This document shows positions 1 through 8,757 of a stretch of 13,070 nt of DNA, piece after piece. Below the pieces are notes generated by a model that did no database searches, had not been told where the DNA came from, and worked only from the letters and a program-made list of their open reading frames with translations. Both the position numbers and the translations under genes were made by a program. The DNA is from Pseudomonadota bacterium (lineage in GTDB: Bacteria > Pseudomonadota > Gammaproteobacteria > Acidithiobacillales > Acidithiobacillaceae). The stretch covers positions 1 to 13,070 of the forward strand of contig JAKBXD010000041.1 in NCBI GenBank assembly GCA_021840785.1. The letters are read 5' to 3'. Every line of letters starts with the position of its first letter. The stretch's first letter is position 1.

Positions 1-2
1 GT

Positions 3-605
3 CTTGCCCTGGACAAGGCCTACGGGGCCAATATGACCAACGACACCATCGAGCGGGCGGTCAAGCGCGGCACCGGCGAGCTGGAAGGCGTGGATTACGA
101 AGAAGTCACCTATGAGGGTTATGGCCCCGGTGGTGTCGCTATCCTGATCGAAACGATGACCGACAACAAGGTGCGTACCGTTGCTGAAGTGCGTCACATA
201 TTTTCCAAGCGCGGCGGCAATATGGGCACCGCAGGCTCGGTGGCTTATCAATTTAAAAAGCTTGGCCTGATTGTTTTCCCGGCGGATGCTGATGAAGACC
301 GGATTCTGGAAGCGGCACTGGAAGCAGGTGCTGAAGATGTGGTCAATGAAGGCGAGCGAATCGCCGTTTATACGGCCCCATCGGATCTTCACAGCGTGGT
401 TCTGGCCCTGGAAGCGGCGGGGCTCAAGCCGGAAGAAAGCGAAATGACGATGATCCCGGAGAATACGATCGAGGTCAGCGGTGAGGAGGCGGAGAAACTG
501 CTGCGGCTCATCGACTTCCTCGAAGAAAATGATGACGTGCAGAACGTCTATGCCAACTACGAGATCAGTGACGAGGAAATGGCTCGTCTGGAAGCGGCAC
601 CCTGA
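3..605 (+). CDS. yebC: YebC/PmpR-family protein, 5' end missing
   Basis: The reading frame is open from the window edge, so the gene begins upstream; about 200 codons of a family usually near 245-250 residues are visible. The ATG at 33 is internal, because the codons before it (LALDKAYGAN) already match the YebC helical region that leads into MTNDTIERAVKRG. Further family landmarks are YEGYGPGGVA, RTVAEVRHIFSKRGGNMG and the acidic C-terminal domain ending in VYANYEISDEE. YebC-type proteins are cytoplasmic; some members act as DNA-binding regulators (PmpR) and others have been linked to translation of difficult peptides such as proline runs, so the role here is open. The position just upstream of ruvC is conserved in many gammaproteobacteria. 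Identity is secure; function is not. Confidence 0.95.
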   Translation, partial: LALDKAYGANMTNDTIERAVKRGTGELEGVDYEEVTYEGYGPGGVAILIETMTDNKVRTVAEVRHIFSKRGGNMGTAGSVAYQFKKLGLIVFPADADEDRILEAALEAGAEDVVNEGERIAVYTAPSDLHSVVLALEAAGLKPEESEMTMIPENTIEVSGEEAEKLLRLIDFLEENDDVQNVYANYEISDEEMARLEAAP

Positions 606-684
606 ACCCGCGACGGCGCTTTTGGCGGAGTCTGCGGCCATGCTGAATGTCGGGGCGTCGCCTGCATCCCTGCCCAGGGCGGCG

Positions 685-1185
685 GTGCGGATCATCGGTA
701 TTGATCCCGGTTCTTTGCGCACCGGTTACGGCATTATTGAGTCTGACGCGTCTGGCCAGCTCCGGCATGTCGCCCATGGTTGTTTGAATGTGTCCGGGCA
801 GCCCTTTCTGGAACGCATCGGCGCCATCTACCGCGGACTGAAACAGGTCATCGGCGACACGCAACCGAATGTGGCGGCCATCGAGCAGGTGTTCATGGCG
901 CGCAATGCCGACTCGGCCCTCAAACTGGGGCAGGCGCGCGGGGCAGCGCTGGTCGCTTTGCTCGAAGCCGGGTTGCCCGTACATGAATACACGGCGCTAC
1001 AGATCAAAAAAGCCGCCGTCGGAGGTGGTCATGCAGCCAAGGAGCAGGTGCAGAGTATGGTCCGCTGGCTCCTCAAGCTGAACGAAAACCCACAGGCCGA
1101 TGCTGCCGATGCCCTGGCTTGTGCCATTTGTCATGCCCACCATGCCAGCACCCGGCAACGCTGGCAGTTGGCTGTCAGTCGCTGA
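685..1185 (+). CDS. ruvC: Holliday junction resolvase RuvC
   Basis: RuvC is the dimeric endonuclease that cuts Holliday junctions moved by RuvAB. With a GTG start at 685 the product is 166 residues, near the usual ~170, and the four catalytic acids fall at D7 (GIDPGS), E67 (AAIEQVF), D139 and D142 (ADAADALA), almost exactly the E. coli numbering (7, 66, 138, 141). The conserved LKLGQARGAAL and HAAKEQVQSMV stretches are present. An in-frame ATG at 640 has a better Shine-Dalgarno (GGAG about 9 nt upstream) and would add 15 residues before the first beta strand, so the true start is unsettled. The frame remains open back into yebC, but that extension is a shadow of yebC. The gene lies 3' of yebC and 30 bp before ruvA. 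Confidence 0.94.
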   Translation: MRIIGIDPGSLRTGYGIIESDASGQLRHVAHGCLNVSGQPFLERIGAIYRGLKQVIGDTQPNVAAIEQVFMARNADSALKLGQARGAALVALLEAGLPVHEYTALQIKKAAVGGGHAAKEQVQSMVRWLLKLNENPQADAADALACAICHAHHASTRQRWQLAVSR

Positions 1186-1215
1186 ACCGCATCACGACCG
1201 AAGGAACCACCCGTC

Positions 1216-1797
1216 ATGATCACCTCGCTTACCGGCACCATCTTGCAGCGGCGCCCGCCCTGGCTCTGGCTCGACGTGCAGGGAGTCGGCTATGAACTGG
1301 AGATGCCCCTGTCCGGCTTTTATCAAATGCCCGCCGAGGGTGCAGCGCTGACCGTGCATACCCACCTCACCATTCGCGAGGATGCCCATTTACTCTATGG
1401 TTTCATGACGGTAGCGGAGCGCGACACGTTTCGCCTGCTGATCCGGGTCAACGGCATCGGTGGCAAGGTCGCGCTGGCCTGCCTTTCCGGTCTGTCCGCG
1501 GAGCGGCTCAGTCAGGCCGTGGCCGAGGGCAACACCGCGCAACTCACCGCCATCCCCGGCATCGGCCCGAAAACCGCCGAACGGCTGGTGGTGGAACTGC
1601 GTGACAAGATGGGTGGCATCGCGCCGGGACCTGTGGGCAGCACCGCTGGCGGCGACCCCCGTCAGGAAGCCATTGCGGCACTGCTGACTTTAGGTTATAA
1701 GCCTGCGCAGGCGAGCCAGGCCATAGCCGGTCTGGCGGAAGGCCTGGGTTTGGAAGACCTTATCCGTCAGTCGCTGCAAAATTTGTCACGTCATTGA
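1216..1797 (+). CDS. ruvA: Holliday junction DNA helicase subunit RuvA
   Basis: RuvA forms the tetramer that binds the four-way junction and loads RuvB. The 193-residue product starts with the OB-fold domain (MITSLTGTIL, LDVQGVGYEL, LLYGFMTVAERDTFR). Two helix-hairpin-helix motifs follow: VNGIGGKVAL at about residues 78-87 and IPGIGPKTAERL at about 113-124. After a flexible linker (about 131-150) comes the small C-terminal RuvB-contacting domain (RQEAIAALLTLGYKPAQA). The length matches the family (about 200). The ATG at 1216 is preceded by an AAGGAA sequence around 1200-1205. It sits between ruvC and ruvB in the usual order and is probably cotranscribed with them. Confidence 0.97.
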   Translation: MITSLTGTILQRRPPWLWLDVQGVGYELEMPLSGFYQMPAEGAALTVHTHLTIREDAHLLYGFMTVAERDTFRLLIRVNGIGGKVALACLSGLSAERLSQAVAEGNTAQLTAIPGIGPKTAERLVVELRDKMGGIAPGPVGSTAGGDPRQEAIAALLTLGYKPAQASQAIAGLAEGLGLEDLIRQSLQNLSRH

Positions 1798-1836
1798 TTT
1801 TTTGGAACCCACCAGTGCGCCAATGGTCAGACCAAA

Positions 1837-2851
<1,015 letters not shown>

Positions 2852-2862
<11 letters not shown>

Positions 2863-3274
2863 CGATCCCGTCAGCACTTTCCACGTTCGCGTTTATTATG
2901 AAGATACGGATCATGGCGGGGTGGTGTATCATGCCAACTACTTACGCTTCATGGAGCGCGCCCGCACCGAAATGCTGCGCGAACGGGGTTATGAACTGGA
3001 TGTACTGGAGCAGGATGCAGGGATCATTTTTGCGGTGCGCCGCGTCCGCCTGGACTTCCGCGCTCCGGCCCGTTTCAATGACCTGCTCCGGCTGGAAACC
3101 AAAGTCGTGAGCAAAAGCCCCGTGCGCATGGGTTTTTATCAAGTCGCCTCGGTTGGGGACAGGATACTCTGTAGCGGAGAAGTGGAGGTGGTCTGCCTCG
3201 ATGCCGCCGGTTTTCGTCCCCACGTTATTCCTGCGGTATTATTGCAGGCCATCCCTCTTTCTGTTCAGCCGTGA
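2852..3274 (+). CDS. ybgC: YbgC-type acyl-CoA thioesterase of the tol-pal cluster
   Basis: This is a 140-residue single-domain hotdog-fold protein. The family signature [19 protein letters not shown] runs from about residue 15 to 33. D18 aligns with the catalytic aspartate of YbgC thioesterases, and H27 belongs to the same motif. [13 protein letters not shown] follows, as is typical. The enzyme hydrolyses acyl-CoA thioesters in the cytoplasm; its link to Tol-Pal is mainly by conserved gene position, with proposed ties to phospholipid metabolism. Translation probably starts at ATG 2852, since a strong GGAGGA lies at 2839-2844 with 7-nt spacing. The gene overlaps ruvB by 11 bp and ends 6 bp before tolQ, so it is probably part of the same transcript. 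Confidence 0.95.
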
Positions 3275-3280
3275 GATTTT

Positions 3281-3982
3281 ATGGATCCCAATATCGTCGC
3301 CGATACCACCCAATCCCTCTCCATGACCCATCTGGTGACGCATGCCAGCGGCGTCGTACAGGTTATTCTCATCATCTTGCTCATCGCGTCCGTTGCCTCC
3401 TGGACGATCATCTTCCAGAAGTTTGCCGTCTTTAGCAGCGCGCACAAAGCCCTGGCACGCTTCGAGAAGCGCTTCTGGAGCGGTGGGGAGATGAGCCAGA
3501 TCTATCAGCATGTTTCCGGAAGCAGCAACCTGGAGACGGGCGCGGGCAGCATTTTCTGCGCCGGTTATGAAGAATTCCAGCGTCAGCGCAATAAAATCCG
3601 TCCCAGTGACGCCCTGGATGCCGCGCGGCGCGCCATGCGGGTTGCCCAGATGCGCGAAGTGGGACGCCTGGAAAATAATCTGGCCTTCCTCGCCTCCGTA
3701 TCCTCCGTCAGTCCCTTTATCGGCCTTCTCGGCACCGTCTGGGGCATCATGACGGCTTTCATGGCTATTGGCGTTGCGGGGCAGGCCACTCTGGCGACAG
3801 TGGCGCCCCCCGTCGCCGAAGCCCTTATCGCCACCGCGGCAGGCCTGTTCGCCGCCATTCCGGCAACCGCGGCGTATAACCGCTATGTCCATCAACTGGA
3901 CAAGCTGGATGCGCAGTACGAGGTTTTCATGGACGAATTCACCAACATCCTGCATCGGCAGGTGCCTGAGACGCAGCCATGA
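3281..3982 (+). CDS. tolQ: Tol-Pal proton-channel subunit TolQ
   Basis: TolQ is an inner-membrane protein of the MotA/TolQ/ExbB family. With TolR it uses the proton gradient to energise TolA during envelope constriction. The 233-residue product shows the expected three membrane segments: about 24-47 (VVQVILIILLIASVASWTII), about 133-161 including the conserved SPFIGLLGTVWGIM, and about 171-195 with the conserved APPVAEALIATAAGLFAAIPA. A cytoplasmic loop separates segments 1 and 2. The Shine-Dalgarno before ATG 3281 is weak, which fits translation following ybgC at only 6 bp. The stop overlaps the tolR start as ATGA, indicating translational coupling. Confidence 0.97.
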   Translation: MDPNIVADTTQSLSMTHLVTHASGVVQVILIILLIASVASWTIIFQKFAVFSSAHKALARFEKRFWSGGEMSQIYQHVSGSSNLETGAGSIFCAGYEEFQRQRNKIRPSDALDAARRAMRVAQMREVGRLENNLAFLASVSSVSPFIGLLGTVWGIMTAFMAIGVAGQATLATVAPPVAEALIATAAGLFAAIPATAAYNRYVHQLDKLDAQYEVFMDEFTNILHRQVPETQP

Positions 3983-4389
3983 AACGACGGCGCCTTATGG
4001 CGGAGATGAACGTCGTCCCCTACATCGACGTGACCCTCGTGCTGCTGGTGATATTCATGCTTTCCGCGCCGCTGCTGACCCAGGGGGTGAATGTCAACCT
4101 GCCCAAGGGCGTGACCAAGCCGGTATCGGATAAAACACCGCCGGTACTGATTTCGGTGACCAGGCAGGGTGCTATCTCGGTGCAGTACAAGCAGAGTCAC
4201 AGCACCGTTGCCCTGGATAACCTCGCGACGATGGTGCGGCACATTGCCGCCGCCAGCCATGATCAGGTGCAAGTGCTGGTGGGCGGTGATGCGCATGTGG
4301 ATTACGGCAAGGTCATGGCGGTCATGGCGCGTTTGCAGGAGGCGGGTATTTCCCATGTCGGCCTGCTGACCCGCCAGGAGGGCCATTGA
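3979..4389 (+). CDS. tolR: Tol-Pal proton-channel subunit TolR
   Basis: TolR belongs to the ExbD/TolR family, which pairs with TolQ to form the proton-driven stator. The 136-residue product has a short basic N-terminus (MKRRRLMAEMN) and then one membrane segment at about 14-33. The conserved aspartate at D17 (VPYIDVTLVLLVIFM) is the presumed proton-carrying residue. A periplasmic domain follows, with the typical VLVGGDAHVDYGKVMAVMARLQEAG near the end. The start overlaps tolQ by 4 bp (ATGA) and the stop overlaps the tolA start by 4 bp (TTGA), so the three genes are tightly coupled. Confidence 0.97.
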   Translation: MKRRRLMAEMNVVPYIDVTLVLLVIFMLSAPLLTQGVNVNLPKGVTKPVSDKTPPVLISVTRQGAISVQYKQSHSTVALDNLATMVRHIAAASHDQVQVLVGGDAHVDYGKVMAVMARLQEAGISHVGLLTRQEGH

Positions 4390-5330
4390 AAGAACGCAAA
4401 TCGTTCTGGCCGCTGGCACTGGCCATCGCGCTCAATAGCGCGATACTGGCGGCCTTGTTCTGGAGTTTTCATATGGAGGTGCCGAGTGCCGGAGACACCC
4501 CGATGCAGGCGCAACTGAGCAGCGGCATGCCCCCGGTTGCGGCACCGGCGCCGCAACCGAAGCCCGCGCCGAAGCCCGCGCCGGTACCACCGCCCGCACC
4601 AAAACCGGTGCCGGTGCCAAAACCCAAGCCATCCACTCCACCGCCACCCAGCGCCGCGCAGAAGGCCGCAGAAAAAGCAGCGCAAGAAAAGGCCGCGGAG
4701 CAGAAGACCGCGCAGATCACCGCCGAAAAACAGGCCGCCGAGAAGCGGGCTGAGGAACTGGCGGCGCGCGCAGCGCATGAGAAAGCTGCGCAACGGGCGG
4801 CCGCCAAAGCCGCCGCGCAGAAAGCGGCGGCAGAAAAGGCCGCCGCCGAAAAACAGGCGGCGCAAAAAGCGGCTGCCGCACAACGCGCTGCGGCGCTGAA
4901 GCAGCAACTCGCCAAGCAACAGGCCAAGGCCGCAGAGGCGGCGCGGGCCAAGGCACTGCAGCAACGGATGGAAGCCAGGGCCAAACTGCAGGCCGAGGCC
5001 AACATGGCGGCGGCGCTGGCTAAGCAGGCGGCGGAAAATCAGCGATTGTCCGCTATTTTCGGTAGCGAAATTGCAGAACGCGTGAAGAGACATTGGCAGC
5101 CCGTTTTTGCGCCCAACCTTCATTGTCAGGTAAGAATTAAGCTTTCACCGCAAGGGCAGCTGGAAGGCGACCCGGCAATTACCCAGTCCAGTGGAAATGC
5201 GCAATTTGATTCAGCGGTGATTGCTGCGATTGAAGCGGCGGCACCGTTTCCACCACCCATTGGGTTGTCTTACTCGGAATTTAAAGTCGTGAATATCGTC
5301 TTCAGCGCTAAGGAGCTCAGCAATGGCTAA
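4386..5330 (+). CDS. tolA: Tol-Pal inner-membrane linker protein TolA
   Basis: TolA spans the periplasm and links the TolQR motor to TolB and Pal. The 314-residue product begins with a single membrane anchor (about residues 8-28). A proline-rich stretch (about 49-88, many KP and PP pairs) precedes a long Ala/Lys/Glu/Gln-rich helical rod (about 89-218). The C-terminal domain (about 222-314) contains FGSEIAERVKRHWQP, CQVRIKLSPQG and FDSAVIAAIEAAAPFPPP. It has one cysteine (C247) where E. coli TolA domain III has a pair. The start is TTG at 4386, chosen because the next ATG (4472) would remove the membrane anchor. A strong AGGAGG at 4376-4381 and the overlap with tolR support it. The rod is repetitive at DNA level, which produces many false antisense frames. 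Confidence 0.95.
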   Translation: MKERKSFWPLALAIALNSAILAALFWSFHMEVPSAGDTPMQAQLSSGMPPVAAPAPQPKPAPKPAPVPPPAPKPVPVPKPKPSTPPPPSAAQKAAEKAAQEKAAEQKTAQITAEKQAAEKRAEELAARAAHEKAAQRAAAKAAAQKAAAEKAAAEKQAAQKAAAAQRAAALKQQLAKQQAKAAEAARAKALQQRMEARAKLQAEANMAAALAKQAAENQRLSAIFGSEIAERVKRHWQPVFAPNLHCQVRIKLSPQGQLEGDPAITQSSGNAQFDSAVIAAIEAAAPFPPPIGLSYSEFKVVNIVFSAKELSNG

Positions 5331-6594
5331 AAAGTTAATATTTATTTGGCTGCTATCGCTTATAACATGGACTGTTGCACTTCCCGCCCAGGCAGCGCTC
5401 ACGGTGCAAATCACCAAAAGTGTTGCCTCGGCTCTGCCTATCGCCATTCCTTCCTTTGGTCCGGGCATAGCCGGGCAGCCAACCGTCGCCGATGTGGTCC
5501 GTAATGACCTGCGCCACAGCGGCTTGTTCCGGGTCATTGACCCGGCGGGCTACCCCGGCGACCCGCGCTCGCCCAGCGGCGTGAAGGCGGCCGACTGGAC
5601 AACGGTGGGCGCCACCGGCCTTGCCGTGGGCTCTGTGGAACCGCTGAACGGCGGGTATGTGGTCAATGTCTATGTCTACAACGTCAGCACGGGGCAGGAA
5701 CTCGTCGCCAAACGTTTCACCTGCTCCGCCGCTGAATTGCACATGACCGCGCACCACGTCGCGGATGTCATCTACCAGGCCTTTACCGGCAAACCCGGCC
5801 CCTTCGCCAGCCGGATCGCCTATGTCCGGCAGACCGGAGAAAATTACGAACTGCTGGTGGCTGAATCCGATGGCTGGAATCCGCACCCCATCGTGCGCGG
5901 TATCATGCCGGTGTTTTCACCGGTCTGGTCGCCGGATAATCACCGCCTGGCCTATACGACCTACGCCAACGCCCGGGCCGTGATTTATGTGCAGGATCTG
6001 GCTACCGGACGGCGCCAGTCCATCGCCCCCGGCGGCGAGATTGTCAGTGCTCCGGCTTTTTCGCCCAACGGCGAAGAATTGGCGTATGCCCGCTCCTCCG
6101 GCGGCCATACGGAACTCTACGTGGCGAATTTGCGCACCGGACAGCGCCGCAAGCTCACCAACGATGACGCTATCAATACTTCCCCGACCTGGTCAGCGGA
6201 CGGCAGTCGGATCATATTTGTCTCCGACCGCGCCGGTGGTCCGCAGATCTATGAAATGAACGCGAGCGGCGGCGGCGTGCATCGCCTGAGCTACGACGGC
6301 AACTACAATGCCGGTCCGGTCTATTCGCCCGCGGGCAATGCGATCGCCTTCATTCACCGCACCGCTGGCGTCTATGCCCTCGCCGTGATGAAGCCGGATG
6401 GCAGCGGTGTGCGCGTGCTGGATGCCCAGGGCAATTGCGATCATCCGAGCTTCGCCGGTAACGGCCAGATGATCCTCTACGGCACCCAGCGCGGCGGGCA
6501 CAAAGTGCTGGCGGAGGTCAGTCTGGACGGCAAGACCATGGCCATTCTGCACAGTAATGCGGGGGAGGATAGCCAGCCGGCCTGGTCCCATTAA
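5323..6594 (+). CDS. tolB: Periplasmic Tol-Pal protein TolB
   Basis: TolB is a periplasmic protein that binds Pal and TolA. The 423-residue product has a signal peptide (MAKKLIFIWLL... ending PAQA, likely cut near residue 24). The N-terminal alpha/beta domain follows (VADVVRNDLRHSGLFRVID). The six-bladed beta-propeller has blade repeats such as FSPVWSPDNHRLAY, SAPAFSPNGEELAYARS, TSPTWSADGSRIIFVSD, AGPVYSPAGNAIAFIH, HPSFAGNGQMILYGT and the closing SQPAWS. The start is ATG 5323 with AGGAG at 5311-5315, and it overlaps tolA by 8 bp. In most gammaproteobacteria pal follows tolB directly; here the next gene is the convergent queC, 12 bp away. Confidence 0.97.
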   Translation: MAKKLIFIWLLSLITWTVALPAQAALTVQITKSVASALPIAIPSFGPGIAGQPTVADVVRNDLRHSGLFRVIDPAGYPGDPRSPSGVKAADWTTVGATGLAVGSVEPLNGGYVVNVYVYNVSTGQELVAKRFTCSAAELHMTAHHVADVIYQAFTGKPGPFASRIAYVRQTGENYELLVAESDGWNPHPIVRGIMPVFSPVWSPDNHRLAYTTYANARAVIYVQDLATGRRQSIAPGGEIVSAPAFSPNGEELAYARSSGGHTELYVANLRTGQRRKLTNDDAINTSPTWSADGSRIIFVSDRAGGPQIYEMNASGGGVHRLSYDGNYNAGPVYSPAGNAIAFIHRTAGVYALAVMKPDGSGVRVLDAQGNCDHPSFAGNGQMILYGTQRGGHKVLAEVSLDGKTMAILHSNAGEDSQPAWSH

Positions 6595-6606
6595 CCGACG
6601 CGGCGC

Positions 6607-7287
6607 TCAGGAACCCTGATAAGGCGTGGGATCGGCAATCCCCGCCTTTTGAAAGCCTTCCCGACGCAGACGGCAACTGTCACAGCGACCACAGGACCGG
6701 CCTTCGGCATCGAGCTGGTAGCAGGAGCGGGTCATTCCGTAATCCACACCCAAACGGCTGCCGAGACGAATGATCTCGCTCTTGTTGAGAAACTGCAGGG
6801 GCGCATGAATACGTGGTCCGCGGGCTTCGTCCCCGAGACGGGTGGCCACCTGCGCCAGCGCCTCAAAAGCCTGTACGAATTCGGGGCGACAGTCCGGATA
6901 ACCGCTGTAATCCTGGCTGTTCACTCCCAGAAAGATATCTCTGGCTCGCAGCACTTCCGCCAACGCCAGCGCCAACGCCAGAAAGACGGTGTTGCGCGCC
7001 GGCACATACGTGATGGGTATGCCCGGCGTCAATCCGGTCTCGGGGACGCTGATTTCCGGATCGGTGAGTGCGGAGCCGCCAAAGGCCGCCAGATCAATAT
7101 TGACCACCCGATGGCTGGCGGCGCCCATGGCCTGTGCCAGCAATCCCGCGTAGTGCAATTCTTCCTTATGGCGTTGCCCATAATCAAAAGAGATGGCGTG
7201 GACTGCAAAGCCGTCCCGGCGCATGAGCGCCAGCACGGTGGCGGAATCCAGTCCGCCGGAGAGGAGTACGACGGCAGGCGTTGGCAT
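6607..7287 (-). CDS. queC: 7-cyano-7-deazaguanine synthase QueC
   Basis: QueC converts 7-carboxy-7-deazaguanine to preQ0 using ATP and ammonia, a cytoplasmic step in queuosine tRNA modification. From ATG 7287 the product is 226 residues. The PP-loop motif [12 protein letters not shown] is at about 8-19 and the substrate region [16 protein letters not shown] lies further on. A C-terminal zinc site has four cysteines ([18 protein letters not shown]). An in-frame TTG at 7293 would overlap the queE stop by 4 bp (TTGA); ATG 7287, 2-3 bp after the queE stop, has a GGA about 8 nt upstream and fits the family N-terminus better. It is the last gene of the pal-cpoB-queE-queC series and ends tail to tail with tolB. 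Confidence 0.95.
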   Translation of the reverse strand: MPTPAVVLLSGGLDSATVLALMRRDGFAVHAISFDYGQRHKEELHYAGLLAQAMGAASHRVVNIDLAAFGGSALTDPEISVPETGLTPGIPITYVPARNTVFLALALALAEVLRARDIFLGVNSQDYSGYPDCRPEFVQAFEALAQVATRLGDEARGPRIHAPLQFLNKSEIIRLGSRLGVDYGMTRSCYQLDAEGRSCGRCDSCRLRREGFQKAGIADPTPYQGS

Positions 7288-7289
7288 GG

Positions 7290-7937
7290 TCAATGTCCGG
7301 GCAGATCGCCCCAGATCAGTTTGTGCAACTGAATCTGCAAGCGTACCGGCAGATGGTCAGCGAGTATCCATTCGGCGAGATCGCGCAAGGCAAGCGCACC
7401 ATGGCTGGGAGAAAAGAGTATTTCACAGCGCTCCGCCAATGCCTCCCGCGCGAGTACATCTTTGGCCCAATCGTAATCGGCGCGACTGCAAAGCACGAAT
7501 TTAATCTGGTCCTGCGGGTTAAGTAAGGGCAGATTTTCCCAGAGATTGCGTTCGCACTCCCCGGAGTCAGGGCTTTTGAGGTCGAGCACCTTCACCACCC
7601 GGGCGTCCACCCCCGCCACGGAAAGAGCGCCGCTGGTTTCCAGAAAGACTTCATAGCCCGCATCGCAAAGCTGCGTCATCAGCGGCAGCACATCGGCCTG
7701 TGCCAGCGGTTCGCCACCCGTCACCACCACCAAGCGATTGCCGCCAGCGCGAACGGCCTCCAAAATCCCGGCAATTTGCTGCCATTCGCCGCCATGAAAC
7801 GCGTAGGCCGTATCGCAATAATGGCAACGCAAGGGGCAGCCCGTGAGGCGCACAAAAGTCGCGGGGCGCCCGACACTGCGGGTTTCCCCTTGCAGGCTGT
7901 GGAAAATTTCCGTGATGCGGAGCCGCCCCTCCATCAC
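7290..7937 (-). CDS. queE: 7-carboxy-7-deazaguanine synthase QueE (radical SAM)
   Basis: QueE is a radical SAM enzyme that turns 6-carboxy-tetrahydropterin into 7-carboxy-7-deazaguanine, the step before QueC. The 215-residue product has the [21 protein letters not shown]-terminus. The iron-sulfur cysteine motif CPLRCHYC uses residues 34, 38 and 41 (C-x3-C-x2-C). It also has [10 protein letters not shown], the ETSGAL strand and a conserved IKFVL segment. The start is GTG at 7937, overlapping the cpoB stop as GTGA, or the ATG immediately after it at 7934. Ribosome binding is weak in both cases, suggesting coupling to cpoB. The upstream enzymes QueD and FolE are not in the window. Confidence 0.96.
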   Translation of the reverse strand: MMEGRLRITEIFHSLQGETRSVGRPATFVRLTGCPLRCHYCDTAYAFHGGEWQQIAGILEAVRAGGNRLVVVTGGEPLAQADVLPLMTQLCDAGYEVFLETSGALSVAGVDARVVKVLDLKSPDSGECERNLWENLPLLNPQDQIKFVLCSRADYDWAKDVLAREALAERCEILFSPSHGALALRDLAEWILADHLPVRLQIQLHKLIWGDLPGH

Positions 7938-8737
7938 TTTTGGGCGGGTAATGCCTGCAACTGCGCCTCAGCTTTCTGTGCCGATGGCGTGCTCGAGTAT
8001 CGCTTGATGATCTTGTCGAGGACGACGCGGGCTTTGCCGGACTGGCCGATGGCCTGATAGATTTCCGCCATGCGCAACATGGCTTCCGGCGCCTTGCTGC
8101 TTTGGGAGAAGCGGGTCTGCACGGTATCAAGACTTTTCAGCGCCGCGTCATTCTGGCCCAGCACATATTGCGCCTGCCCCAACCAGTAATACGCATCGGG
8201 AACCAGACTGCTTTGCGGATGCCTCTGGATGAAGCCCTGCAGAGCGGTTACGGCGGAGCCGTACCGGCCTTGGCGCAGCAGATCGAAAGCCTGCTGGTAA
8301 TCAGACTGCCCCAAACCTTGGATCGTGGGCGCCGAGGTGTTACTTGCGGCGCTGGCAATGACCGCAGCGGAATTGATAAGCGCCGCGTTACTGGCGGTGA
8401 TAGCCGTGCTGCTGGTACTGGTTGTAGCAGAAGTCAGATTCGCCAGTTGTGCGGTCAATGCCTGCTGCTGAGTCTGCAGGGCGTGGGTTTTGGTGTCCAG
8501 TTCGCCGCGCAGATCGCGGACCTCCTGTTCCAGACGCTGGGTCCGGGCGAGGAGGTCAGCCAGCGCGCTCTGGCTGCCTTTGCTGGCCTGCTGAACCGCC
8601 ACCAGGCTGCTCAGTTCGCCCTGCATGACCGCCATCTGCTGTTGCAACTGCAGCACTTTCTCGCCGGTTGACTCGGCCTGTGCAAAGGGGCTCAGGCATA
8701 GTAAGGAAAGGACGGGAAAAAGATGCCAGCGCTTCAT
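7934..8737 (-). CDS. cpoB: Cell division coordinator CpoB (YbgF), periplasmic TPR protein
   Basis: CpoB is a periplasmic protein that in E. coli links the Tol machine to peptidoglycan synthesis at division. From ATG 8737 the product is 267 residues. It has a signal peptide (MKRWHLFPVLSLLCLSPFAQA), an N-terminal coiled-coil segment rich in Gln/Leu (about 27-90) and a long Ser/Thr/Ala linker (about 95-140). The C-terminal TPR region starts at DYQQAFDLLRQGRYGSAVTAL and continues through PDAYYWLGQAQYVLGQNDAAL and APEAMLRMAEIYQAIGQSGKA. ATG 8737 is preferred over in-frame TTG 8743 because AAGGAG lies about 8-9 nt upstream of it. It sits 20 bp after pal. Confidence 0.94.
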   Translation of the reverse strand: MKRWHLFPVLSLLCLSPFAQAESTGEKVLQLQQQMAVMQGELSSLVAVQQASKGSQSALADLLARTQRLEQEVRDLRGELDTKTHALQTQQQALTAQLANLTSATTSTSSTAITASNAALINSAAVIASAASNTSAPTIQGLGQSDYQQAFDLLRQGRYGSAVTALQGFIQRHPQSSLVPDAYYWLGQAQYVLGQNDAALKSLDTVQTRFSQSSKAPEAMLRMAEIYQAIGQSGKARVVLDKIIKRYSSTPSAQKAEAQLQALPAQK

Positions 8738-8757
8738 CAGCAAACTCTCCTTGGCGT

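Noticed and set aside
481..684. N-terminal extension of RuvC into yebC
   Set aside because: The extra residues are an out-of-frame shadow of yebC, and the catalytic numbering of RuvC fits a start near 685 (or at most 640).
3239..3955. 238-residue - strand open frame opposite tolQ
   Set aside because: It lies fully antisense to tolQ, with no recognisable domain or ribosome binding site.
4302..5123. Long - strand open frames (273 and 178 residues) opposite tolA
   Set aside because: They come from the repetitive GC-rich Ala/Lys codons of the TolA rod and give Cys/Ala- or Arg/Gly-rich nonsense.
6649..7332. 227-residue + strand open frame opposite queC
   Set aside because: queC on the other strand has all family motifs; this frame has none.
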